Of a DNA stretch of 64,000 nt, positions 54,402 to 64,000 are shown in pieces. This stretch comes from Simmondsia chinensis (lineage: Eukaryota; Streptophyta; Magnoliopsida; Caryophyllales; Simmondsiaceae): positions 3,484,501 through 3,548,500 of the forward strand of contig JAGTTD010000006.1 in NCBI GenBank assembly GCA_018398585.1, read 5' to 3'. Positions within the stretch are counted from its first letter, which is position 1. Every line of letters begins with the position of its first letter. Below the pieces are notes generated by a model. That model saw nothing but the letters and a program-made list of their open reading frames with translations. It was not told the origin of the DNA and made no database searches. The translations under genes were made by a program, and so were the position numbers.

Positions 54402-57400
54402 ATGGGTCGTGTGTTGATTCTACTCATATTTGTTTCAGTAGTTACACTTTTCAGCATTTCTTCCCTTGCTCTCACTCCAGATGGTAATCTAAAACCCTAG
54501 TTCTACTTTTCTTTTCTTTTTAAATTTTTGATATTGCTTTATTTTCTTTCGTTTGCTCATTTCTGCTCTTTTGACCCTTCTGGGTGGTGCCAGAATGTTG
54601 TTAGATTGCGGCTAAGATTGTGATTCTCGGGTGTATTTGGCTTGAAAAAAATGTTAGTGTATTTGGGTTGGGTTTTGTGTGTTGAACCTGATTTTTATAG
54701 TGTTGTACGCCAAGTTCATAGTGAGAATAAACTTCAAAGCAATAAAGAAATCCATGTGACTCTGTGGATGTTGGCATAGTAGGCTGAACCAAGTAAATCT
54801 TGTATGTTGTTTTTTGTTTTCTCGTTGAACTTTTCATAGTGTTTCTATGTTGCGTTTCCTAACATTTTAAAGATCAACATAAACCATCTAATTTCTTCTA
54901 ACAAAATGTAGTCTTTGGAGTAGAGCTATGGGGCGACAATGGAGTTGTAGAATCCACATGTGAGTCTATGTCGTAGAATCTCACCCACATTAGAGTTGTG
55001 AGATTGAAGAGATTAATTTATAAGTATAGTGGGTTACTCCACCTAATGCCAATTGGTTTTAGGATGGAACCCCACTTGGGCTTATATGTGGACCTCGTAT
55101 GTTCCAACTTCGTGGGTTGGGTCTAAAGGCCCGGTGAAATTTAACATAGAGCTTTTTATGTTACTACTTCATGGTTTGTTATTGTTGAGTTTTGTAGTTC
55201 TGATACCATCTTGTCGTTAACTCTTTGAGCTCCCTTTCTCTCTTAATATTGTTTTCTTTCCTGATTAAAATAGAAAATAATTGTTGTTAAATTTGTGTTT
55301 GTAGGAGTGACATTGCTTGAAATCAAGAAGTCTTTGAACGGCAGTAAGAATGTTCTGAGTAATTGGAAGGACAGTGATAAAACTCCTTGCAAATGGATTG
55401 GAATTGCTTGCAACCCAGATGATGAACGAGTTAATTCCATGTAAATTTCACAAAAAATCTTTATTTTTTTGTATTTTTTATTATTTATTTTGTATTATAT
55501 TATGATTTTGGGTGTATTTTTATTTGGGTTTCTCAGAAACTTACCATTTATGCAACTTGGAGGGATTTTGTCTCCAAGTATTGGGAAGCTCAGTAAACTT
55601 CAGAGACTGTGAGTCAAGTCCTTCTACTAACTCACTAAAAAATTGTTGATAAATTGACTATTCTAAAAGTTTAAATAAATGGGTTAAGGTCAAAAAATGG
55701 ATTTGTAGTCTAAAATGTGCTATGTGGAGGCTGTGTCCCAGTAAGGGAGGCTGTGTCCGGGGACTCCCAACCATCCGAAAAGTCGCTAATAATTGAAAAC
55801 CTAAGAATGTTTATGTACTAGAATAGAAATTTGTTAATTTTATGGCAAAACTTTCTGATTATGCTTTGTTTTTGTGCCTTTTTTTATATGTATAAACCAG
55901 GGCACTTCACCAGAACAGTTTACATGGTTACATTCCACATGAAATTGGGAATTGTACTGAGCTTAGAGCAGTGTAAGTGATTTCCACACTCAATAGTTTA
56001 CATTTGATTGATGACCAATTGGCCAAATGCTCAATCTTTTTATCCATTTATTCAGGTACTTGAGAGCCAACTATTTGCAAGGGGGCATACCGTCAGAAAT
56101 TGGAAATCTTTCTTCTCTCTCCATATTGTAAGTAATGCAAAACAAAAACGTAAAACTCGATATTGAACACATCAAAATCAATGGAGCTTGTAAAATGTTA
56201 AAATGAACAAAAATGCCATTACCTTAGCTGCAAAGGACAAAAATGCCCGAAAAATGGTGTTGAGGCAAAATTTAGGCAAAACAGGCGAGGACAATCGCAA
56301 AGCAACTGCCTTTGTATAATTCAGTCCATGAGCTTCATTTTGATATGTAATAGGTCCGATAACTCTTTATAGATCAATGTTTTTGGGCTGCTTGTTTAGG
56401 TTTTCAGTGATCCAACTGCTTCATAATCTCTTTGGCTGTTCGTCCTGCATCAGCTAATTATCTGTGTTAAGGATTCCACACGTGAGTCTAATAGAAATCC
56501 CACATTGGAGTTGTGAGAGAGAAGGGATTAATGTATAAGTTTATTAGACTACCCCACCTAATCCCAATTGGTTTTAAAATAAAACCCCCAATTATGCTTA
56601 TAAGTGAACCGCATATGTGCCATCTCCGTAGGTCAAGCATAAGGCCTAATCAAACCCATACTTTTAGTTGAGAGAGGGTTTTCACATTAATTTTAGTATT
56701 CTTTTTGTTTCATTTTTAGCTTCCGTTGTTTTCTTGTTTGATTTTCCGCAACATGTTTAATATGGAATGATTGATAAATGCAGGGATTTGTCAAGCAACT
56801 CTTTGAAGGGAGCGATACCATCTTCACTTGGACGTCTCACGAAACTGCGCTATCTGTACGTTCATTGCTACCTCAATGCAGTTAGTGAAATTGAAGCTCA
56901 TCAAACTTTGGATTTTTCTATTAGATGTATGAATGTAGTTAAACCGATGATCTTCTGTACTTGTTCATTTCAGGAATTTGTCGACAAATTTCTTCTCTGG
57001 TGAAATCCCTGACTTTGGCGCTCTGAGCGTGTTTGGGAATATGTCGTAAGTTTGTTTGAACTACAATGTCATGAATGAGCACTTAGTCAAAGCTAACTAA
57101 TGGGTTGCAATGTTTCACACCCATTGCTTCCCAAACATAACTTTGGCAGATCTACAGAGGGATCGGAAGGTTTTGTTTGATTAGCTTTTTGGGATTTTAT
57201 TTGATAATTGAGGGCATCTTATCTTTAACTCTTTATACATTCTTTATCGCTTAGTGGTATTTCGTTTTCAAACCAAAGATGTTTCACACCCATTGCGTGC
57301 CAAGCTCTTGAAAGTATTTTACTTGTTGAAAATTTTTTCCAGCAAATTTTTTCAATAAAATATTTTTCTTTTAGAAATTTGTCCTTCGAACTGTAGGAAA

Positions 57401-60400
57401 TAGTTTTTGTTAAATGTAGAGACGATTTGTCTTTCGGTAACCGTCATAGTCATGGTGGGATTTATTAGGGCTCGTGTTAATGGCATGATTGACGATGACT
57501 CTTGTGCTTTTAGCGGTTACGATGGTAAGAGGCCTATTTATAGGGCGGTCCTTGGTCGGTGTAGAGTGAGCAATTGTGAGAAAAGCATTTTAGCCCTGTA
57601 TTTATATAGTGAATATTGTTGCTTCTCCTCCGTGGATTTAGGCTTCGGCTGAACTACATAAATTCTGATGTTCAATATTTCCCCCAATCCCTTCAATTTC
57701 GTATTTGTTATTCCGATTTGCGGTTCAATATTTAGTGAGTGGTCCTAATAGTTTCTTTATAAAAAATTTGTACAAGGTTCTCACTTGGCCAATTAAGTTG
57801 AGCTTAAACTCATGCATATGGCGTGAGATTATTGCAGAAAATGTTCTCTCTTCAATGAAGGGAAATATTTTTGACTTCCACTGAAGGAAAGTCGATTTGC
57901 ATTCAATAGAGGAAAATATCTTTTGTACTAATAAACCGTCCGAATTGTACTTCTTTCGTTGTGTCATTTATTTCTGCTGACTCCAAACAAATTCTTACGA
58001 CTACAGGTTCATTGGGAATCTGGATCTTTGTGGGAGACAAGTGAACAAGCCATGTCGTACCTCGTTCGGCTTCCCTGCAGTTCTACCTCATGCTGCTAGT
58101 GATGAAGTTGCAGGCAAGTCTAAACCAACACTCAAAACGAGAAAGAGAAACGCGTTACAAGTTCTCTTAGTTAATTAAATGCAATATGGAAATCCGATAG
58201 GATTTGATATGCACATGTATTATTTAGCTGTATACACAAAATATTTGGTCAAAAGTTCATCAATTTATGAGAAACTGTACGTAGATATATTAATGTCTAA
58301 AACAACTCCCTTTTCAAAAATATGGACAACGGCATATAAGTCTACTAATGTGACTTTTGTATGATGGTGTTAGCCATAATAGAGGTAGTAAGAAGCATAA
58401 TACATAGTAGAGGATAAGTTACAACAACAACAACAGACCCAGTGCCTCAAGGGCTCCCGCCTGAGCGGGGTTTGTGGGGTGGATGTATGTAGCCTTACCC
58501 CTTCAGGGGGTATCCCTACAGAGAGGCTGTTTTCGAGGACCCCTAACCTTATAGGGTTGGCAACACGATGACTTCCCAGGAGGTCACCTATTCTGGTACT
58601 ACTCTGGCCTCAGCACGCTTAACTTCAGAGTTCTAATGGGATCCGGTGCATTAGCCATAGTAGAGGATAAGTTACCAAACAATAATTTGGGAGTTGAAAG
58701 TGATAAATTAACCAAAATATAGTTAATGGATACTTAATATTTAGGTAAAAGTATGCCTTTTTCAATTTATAATATATTGTTGCGTGTTATAAAATGTGTA
58801 TCATAAGCTAGCATCAAGAAAGCACACGTTTACCATATTATTGACAATAATATTTAAATGTTCTTTTAAATGGAAAATACATATACGTTCTTAATACGCT
58901 CATTGTACACGTTTTTTCCTAAATGATCGAGTTTAGTCACTTGGTTTTCCTTTTTGCAGTTCCTAGTAAGCGTTCATCTCATTACATTAAAGGGCTTCTA
59001 ATTGGCGCAATGGCGATGTTGTGTGTGGCGCTTATTGCGCTCCTTGTGTTCTTGTGGGCTTGGTCGTTATCAAAGAAGGAACGAGCTGCTAAGAGGTACA
59101 CGGAAGTCAAGAAGCAAGTTGAACCTGATGCAGGTAAGATTGTTAAGAGTATAAATTTATTCTTAGATCTTCACCCATTTGCTTACGATTTTGAGGCAGT
59201 TGCTTCCTTGACATAGTACTAGAGTCTTATTGACCGAGAGGTCTCGAGTTCGAATCCCAATAACCCTCGCTTTTAAATATTTCGAGCACAAGGTATTAAT
59301 GGTCCTGTATATTATCCACGTTTCAAGCCTAATGAACATTTGTTTCAAGGGACATGTCAAAGTATAAAATGATTTCTGAACTATCACCCATCAGCATAAG
59401 CTTATGACAATAATTGGTTCCTTGGCAAAGATATATGTCCACCTAGAATTTGTAAAATCGCCTTCCCCCCCCAACTTTGTTCAAATGAGGTCTTATCCTA
59501 AAATCAATTTATAGTAAATGGACTCGCTTACTGCATGTCTAGTCATTAACAATACCTAACGTACATTTATTCCATCTTTGAACCGATTTCTAACCAAAAA
59601 ACACTTTGTTTCTCGAAACAGGCACAAAGCTTATAACTTTCCATGGAGATCTTCCATACCCGTCATGCGAAATCATAGAGAAGCTTGAATCTCTTGATGA
59701 CGAAGACATTGTGGGCTCGGGAGGGTTCGGTACGGTATATAGAATGGTGATGAATGACTGTGGCACGTTCGCTGTCAAACGAATCGATCGAAGTCGCCTA
59801 GGATCTGATCAAGTTTTTGAGAGAGAACTGGAAATCTTGGGAAGTATCAAACACATCAATTTAGTGAACTTAAGAGGATACTGCAGGGTTCCTTCTTCAA
59901 AGCTCCTTATCTATGATTTTTTGGCCATGGGAAGCTTAGATGATCTCTTGCATGGTATGATTGACTAATGAGATCGATTAGAATTGCCGTTCTAGGGTCT
60001 GTTTGGTTCAACAGAAAACATTTTCAACTGGAAATGTTTTTCTTAAAAATTTGGGTTATTCTTATGGAAAACTGCCTTTTAAACGTAGTCATTGTTCACT
60101 TAAGTACCACAACTTTTCTATTTTTTAGAGAACGAGATTCAATAGTGTAAATATTTTCAATCAACCACTTATGTTAACGTTGTTAGTAGTCCGTTTAGAT
60201 TACATGTGTGATTTCGCTTAGGGTATATACAGAATGAGGGATAACATGACATGTTGGTTTTAGCTCAGTGGGTAAAGCATTATATTGTTAAGATAGCTGT
60301 ATGTGCTTGTTCGAGTCCTTGTACACACAACATAATGGTGGGATTTTTACCTGTTCATAGAGACCATTTGAGATATATTGCTTTTGTAAAGTGAATGGAC

Positions 60401-62398
60401 ACCAAGATTTGTGTTTCTCTCCCCATTTTTTATTTAAAAAAAAAAATGTAAAACTACATAGCCTCAATAGAAAACTAACGACACTAATTTCCCCTAAACG
60501 AAGAAAAACTTTTGCAATACTTGTGATCGTTGTATAAAATTATGTACAAAAACAATAGAATTGAGCTAGAAAACGTTTTCCAAACAAACAGAGCATTATA
60601 CTATTGGGTTGTTTCGTTACATCAATTGTTACGTAAATCTTGTTATGCAGAACGTATTGATGGTGAAGACAGTTTGAATTGGAGTGCGCGTTTGAAGATT
60701 GCGCTAGGTTCTGCGCGGGGATTGGCTTACCTACACCATGATTGTAGCCCGAGAATAGTTCATCGCGATATAAAATCGAGCAATATACTTCTCGATGACA
60801 ACTTGGAGGCGCACGTGTCAGACTTTGGCCTCGCCAAGCTTTTAGTCGATGAGGAGGCTCATGTAACGACCGTTGTTGCCGGTACTTTTGGCTATTTGGC
60901 ACCAGGTATGTGCTTCTTGATTGATGCTTGACTCTTTAGATTATGATTTCTTTCTTATCTGAACATGTTTATCAATGGTATGATGTCAATTTGGTGGTGT
61001 GATTCTAGCTGAATGTACAATTTGTTAAGTTAAACGCATGTTTGGTATCGTTTTTTAGTTGCAGTCTTTGGTTTTTAGAAACTAGAAACGAAGTTTGGCA
61101 ACAGGTTTTTCTTTTTTTTTATTTCTCTGTTTTAAGTTTCCAAAATATGGTTTTAGTTTCTAAAGACCAAAAACGACAACAGCAGCCGCCCAGTGCCTCA
61201 AAGAGGCCCGGCCAAGGCAAGGTTTATGGATGGTAAGATTTACGCAACCTTATCCCTATAGGTTTCGAAGGGCTCCCAACCTAAAAAAAAGGAATAATAT
61301 TTACAAAATTCAAGTCAATTAAAGTAATTTCATACATGCGAGCAACAATAAAGCAACAGCAGTAATAAACATGTAACCGTAAGGATACTGTGAACTAGAA
61401 AATGATGCCGAAAGGCCTTGTACTTTATAGCATACTTTGCAATCCAATTGACAAACAGAAAACGAGTCTTCTTCTTGGTCTTAATCATCAGCGTCCTTTC
61501 TTTCTTATTTTTGGTAGAATATCTGCAAAGCGGAAGAGCAACGGAGAAGTCTGATGTATACAGTTTCGGTGTTCTCTTATTGGAGCTTGTGACTGGAAAG
61601 AGACCAACCGATCCATGCTTTATACAAAAGGGCTTGAATGTTGTTGGATGGGTAAGTCCTTAAATCCATGTTGAATAAGGATGCATTATGAGCCAAGTGC
61701 AGCCAGAGCTCGTGAGGCTTGGCTCGTCAAACTTGGAAACTTTAAGCTTGAGCTCAGCTCAACTTGGTTGAACTCAAAACTCGGCTTTGTCGAAGCTTTG
61801 AAAAAAAGCTTTTGTAGGAGCACTCTTTGTAAAAACTGCTTAGAATAGGAGTATCTTTGTTGGATAAATTTTCAGTTTTAACTTCTGCTTTTGCTTTAAA
61901 CGAGAAACACTATTTTTCTAGTTTTACTTCTATCTAAAAGCAATTATCTAACCAAATCAAATACCCTCGAATCCTTGAAAAGATATTTTTTTTCCTGAAA
62001 GAAATTTAGCCTAAAAGTATTTAGATTCATTTAGGCTCGTTTGCGTCGAGCTTAGATCATGTAGGCTGGATTCAACATATTGAGTCTCATGTAAGCTGAT
62101 GAGCCTACGTACTCGGGCTTCACTAAGCATGCAACTCTTTTTAGACAATACTAAAAACAAGTTGGATATGCAGATGAACACATTGTTAAAAGAGAAGAGA
62201 TTAGAGGCGGTAGTGGACAAGAGATGCACGGATGCTGATCCTGAATCCGTGGAAGTGGTTATCGAGATTGCTTCAAGGTGCACGGAAGCTAGCCCAGACG
62301 ACAGACCGACAATGAACCAAGTCTTGCAATTTCTAGAACAAGAGCTCATGTCGCCTTGTCCTAGCGACTTCTACGAGTCTCATTCTGATTATTCTTGA
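54402..62398 (+). CDS. LRR receptor-like kinase, FEI clade (At5g62710-like), 13 exons
   Basis: Exons: 54402-54483, 55305-55440, 55537-55608, 55901-55972, 56056-56127, 56784-56855, 56974-57045, 58007-58113, 58960-59133, 59622-59954, 60651-60905, 61518-61651, 62174-62398. The join is open for 601 residues. Order: signal peptide (1-24), LRRNT Cys pair (CKWIGIAC), five LRRs each in its own 72-bp phase-2 exon, [11 protein letters not shown]ys pair, membrane span about 240-264, kinase with GSGGFG (318-323), Lys339, HRD 435-437 (an RD kinase), DFG 455-457 and APE. Motifs [15 protein letters not shown] and the ending ESHSDYS match At5g62710 closely. Intron 8 uses a GC donor (CAG|GCAAGT). FEI1 and FEI2 act at the plasma membrane in cell-wall signalling; this third member's role is inferred. 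Introns hold several TEs. Confidence 0.93.
54937..55147 (+). mobile_element. LTR-like repeat in kinase intron 1
   Basis: GTTGTAGAATCCACATGTGAGTC ... CCCACATTAGAGTTGTGAG ... GTGAAATTTAACA matches the family at 52153 and 56464. Its left end is degraded. Confidence 0.5.
56464..56660 (+). mobile_element. LTR-like repeat in kinase intron 5
   Basis: Begins TGTTAAGGATTCCACACGTGAGTC, contains CCCACATTGGAGTTGTGAG and CCACCTAATCCCAATTGG, and lacks the usual TTAACA end. It is oriented like the kinase gene. Confidence 0.55.
57390..57735 (+). mobile_element. Possible LTR fragment in kinase intron 7
   Basis: A TATA-like CCTATTTATAGGGC, a downstream TTGTTGCTTCTCCTCCGTGG and a CTACATAAATTCTG stretch have the look of a copia LTR R/U5. 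No target duplication or paired end was found, so the call is tentative. An 81-codon frame inside has no known motif. Confidence 0.35.
58423..58655 (-). mobile_element. 5S rRNA-headed SINE, copy 2, in kinase intron 8
   Basis: 233 bp, antisense to the gene, flanked by a perfect 20-bp target duplication CATAGTAGAGGATAAGTTAC (58403-58422, 58656-58675). On the minus strand it starts GCTAATGCACCGGATCCC, follows 5S rRNA through AAGTTAAGCGTG and box C to GGGAAGTCATCGTGTTG, passes a short linker into GAAAACAGCCTCTCTGTAGGG, GAAGGGGTAAGGCTAC and GGCGGGAGCCCTTGAGGCAC, and ends in TTG repeats. The 5S part reaches nearer the 5S 3' end than in copy 1. The perfect duplication suggests a recent insertion. 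Confidence 0.9.
59208..59432 (+). mobile_element. tRNA-derived SINE, family 1, in kinase intron 9
   Basis: GACCGAGAGGTCTCGAGTTCGAATCCC is the tRNA-like head with box B; the body has TATTATCCACGTTTCAAGCC, TATAAAATGA and CAGCATAAGCTTATGA and ends GGTTCCTTGGC. It is in the sense orientation. Confidence 0.65.
59996..60597. mobile_element. MITE-like element with nested SINE in kinase intron 10
   Basis: Inverted arms: GGTCTGTTTGGTTCAACAGAAAACATTTTC at the left (59996 on, shown here by its key words CTGTTTGG and GAAAACATTTTC) and GAAAACGTTTTCCAAACAAACAG at the right (about 60573-60595). A tRNA-derived SINE sits between them. Exact target duplication was not found. Confidence 0.5.
60245..60420 (+). 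mobile_element. tRNA-derived SINE (tRNA-Lys-like head) in kinase intron 10
   Basis: Box A TAGCTCAGTGGGTAAAGC and box B TTGTTCGAGTCC are well kept and correctly spaced, but stems do not pair as a tRNA. The body continues to about 60420. Sense orientation. Confidence 0.6.
61170..61295 (-). mobile_element. Au-type SINE body in kinase intron 11
   Basis: GACAACAGCAGCCGCCCAGTGCCTCAAAGAGGC and ATGGTAAGATTTACGCAACC are the complement of the shared body and TTG-type tail. No 5S head remains. Confidence 0.5.
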
Positions 62399-63180
62399 CT
62401 CATACAACAATCGCGATCAGTACCTTGTCTTTCTGTATTGTAAGTTGTAATCCCCCATCTCGGGGCCTGTATATTTATACCCATCCAACTTATATGGTGA
62501 GGATATCCCTCCCAATGGATACTTTGATTTGGGAGTTTCACTTTTCGTATTTTTCGATCGATAAGTTTTGCCCTTATGGGTTAACTTTACGATGATGTAG
62601 AATTCTAGGGCTTAGAATGTCTACGTAGTGTTTTCTGTTTTCAAATTTCACTCTAATAATATAAGTTGAATTTCTCACACAGGTCTGTAGTCAAATGTAT
62701 ATTCATCAATGTCATAATTAGTATCATGAAATTAATTATTCCGGATGTTTAAGTTAATAAATCAGATGGACGTTTTGAAAAGTAAAGAGGTAAAGTGTTT
62801 GATTTTTAAACTGAAGAATTTTCGTTTTGATTCAAATGATATGAGGTTTTCTGTTACCCACTAAGGAGGTAAGTGAGAAAATAGTGTTGTTTTAGATCAA
62901 AAGGTTTAGAGTTTAATTTTCTCTGTGAGCAATTCTTGACTTAACTGACTCCTATGGTGCGTTGAGTGCTATATGGGTTGAGGTTTACTTGAAAACGAGA
63001 TTCCTAGTTAGCAAAAATATGGTTTGTTGTGATTTATTCTTAGTTTTCTTATATTCAAACTATGTATATATGAGGCCTAACATGTTAGCCCAAAGGACCC
63101 CTAAATAACAAATATCTAAACTTTAAATGAAGTTGGCTATATAGCAGGCCTTTTAAACATTTTAGTTCGAATTTTTGTTT
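62399..63180. other. 3' flank of the kinase gene, no gene
   Basis: The 3' UTR probably extends into this region (AATAATATAAG near 62655 is a possible polyadenylation signal). AT-rich sequence with no gene or named repeat follows. Confidence 0.4.
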
Positions 63181-63310
63181 TTTTTGTTTTTTTTTTGATA
63201 ATTAGCGATAAGAGTTGCAATATAAAATAAGTAAGCTCGCAAAAGTGAGGTATGAGTCTGTCAGTATAAAAGCATACAGTAGAGAAATACAGAACTAGTG
63301 AACATCACAT
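63181..63310 (-). mobile_element. LINE/SINE 3'-tail fragment
   Basis: A T-run followed by GATAATTAGCGATAAGAG and CTCGCAAAAGTGAGG, the complement of the common tail. Confidence 0.55.
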
Positions 63311-63451
63311 CTAAAAAAGGAGGAAAAGGAGAAAATAACAAACGATATTAACTATTTTTAGAAGGCTACCCTATCACTAGAGAGGACTAGTAACAATTTT
63401 CGAATCTACTTGATTTTTTGATGGAGTAAAGGTCAATGTAAATTGTTACTG

Positions 63452-63454
<3 letters not shown>

Positions 63455-63491
<37 letters not shown>
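63455..63491. repeat. (TA)n microsatellite
   Basis: About 18 TA units next to the MITE at 63499. Confidence 0.9.
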
Positions 63492-63493
<2 letters not shown>

Positions 63494-63498
63494 TAATA

Positions 63499-63858
63499 AG
63501 GGTTATTTATTTTAAAGGTCCTTGTATTTATCTCAGTGTACTAATTTGGTCCTTATGTTTTTTATTGTGTGAATTTAGTTCCTCTACAATTTATAATGTG
63601 TCAATTTAGTCCTTTGCTCAAATTTAAGTTAAGTTATTGGCGTAATTTTTAAGAAAGAATCATGTTATATGCAATTAACCCACTACAAATTTATCAATTT
63701 ACTCCATTTAACTCAATCCAAAGTTGAACCATTAAAAATTTTTATTAACAGATTAACATAAATTTTACTCTAAGGACTAAATTGACACAATTTTAATTGT
63801 AGAGGGACGAAATTGACATAATAGGTAAAGTACGAGGACCTTGGGCGTTAATAACCCT
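63499..63858. mobile_element. MITE, AGGGTTATT-TIR family, complete copy
   Basis: 360 bp from AGGGTTATTTA to TTAATAACCCT with a 7-bp target duplication ACTAATA (63492-63498, 63859-63865). Both arms carry repeated CAATTTAGTCC / GGACTAAATTG words and a GGTCCTTG or complement near the end. It is the best copy of the family for defining the ends. Confidence 0.8.
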
Positions 63859-64000
63859 ACTAATAAAGAATGATATTATTGTACGTTATCTATTACTTTA
63901 CACAATTGTTTGAATGCATCTTGAAGACAACATACTCAGTTATTATTTAATGTAAACTCAAATCATATATTCAAAAGTATTACAACACCGAAGAAATATT

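Noticed and set aside
57407..57652. Extra exon or small gene in kinase intron 7
   Set aside because: It has no match to the kinase family, no fitting splice phase, and sits in LTR-like sequence.
60245..60330. Functional tRNA gene
   Set aside because: Boxes A and B are good, but the acceptor and anticodon stems do not pair and a SINE body follows.
60540..60902. 120-codon minus-strand protein opposite the kinase
   Set aside because: It is the shadow of the conserved kinase exon 60651-60905.

Overview
This window reads as nuclear DNA of a flowering plant, probably a eudicot. It is AT-rich, genes have spliced plant-type introns, and most of the sequence is Ty1/copia, L1-type LINE, SINE, hAT, Tourist and other MITE material. 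Nothing looks bacterial, organellar or viral. The species cannot be named from the sequence alone.

Layout. (1) 1-10708 is the first copy (A) of a direct duplication; the second copy (B) is 31730-42597. The copies differ by scattered substitutions and a few indels. Each holds a small secreted prolamin-like gene, a convergent prolamin-like pseudogene with two stops, a LINE-type RNase H relic, a 21-bp minisatellite, several MITEs and SINEs, and the 3' half of an L1-type LINE with a second retroelement nested in its RNase H domain. (2) 10991-31729, between the copies, is a tandem cluster of four RING-H2 genes, all on the minus strand. Copies 1 (11792-12556) and 3 (23596-24300) are intact. Copy 2 is split by an RT-less copia element and also has a lost start codon and a frameshift. 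Copy 4 is split by a solo LTR and has stops and frameshifts. Upstream of copy 2 lie a truncated second copia and a complete hAT element with clean TIRs and an 8-bp target duplication. (3) 42598-44949 carries the LINE 5' part (endonuclease and ORF1) kept only in copy B. (4) 45-54 kb is a gene-poor stretch of repeat fragments, including a SINE whose head is 5S rRNA. (5) 54402-62398 is the one clear conserved cellular gene: a 13-exon LRR receptor kinase of the FEI clade (At5g62710-like), 601 residues, with an open frame through all joins. Its introns hold several SINEs and MITEs, among them a second 5S-headed SINE with a perfect 20-bp target duplication. (6) The right end holds a complete 360-bp MITE.

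How the genes relate. The receptor kinase is probably a housekeeping or developmental signalling gene. The RING cluster and prolamin-like genes look like fast-evolving, duplicating families in a TE-rich block. The strongest candidate novelty is the 5S rRNA-headed SINE: two independent insertions (47308-47533 and 58423-58655) show the same 5S-body-TTG tail order inside L1-type target duplications. Other points of note are the 4-bp indel that sets the start codon in one duplicate, complementary deletions in the two LINE copies, and paired GGCGCC palindromes upstream of every RING paralog.
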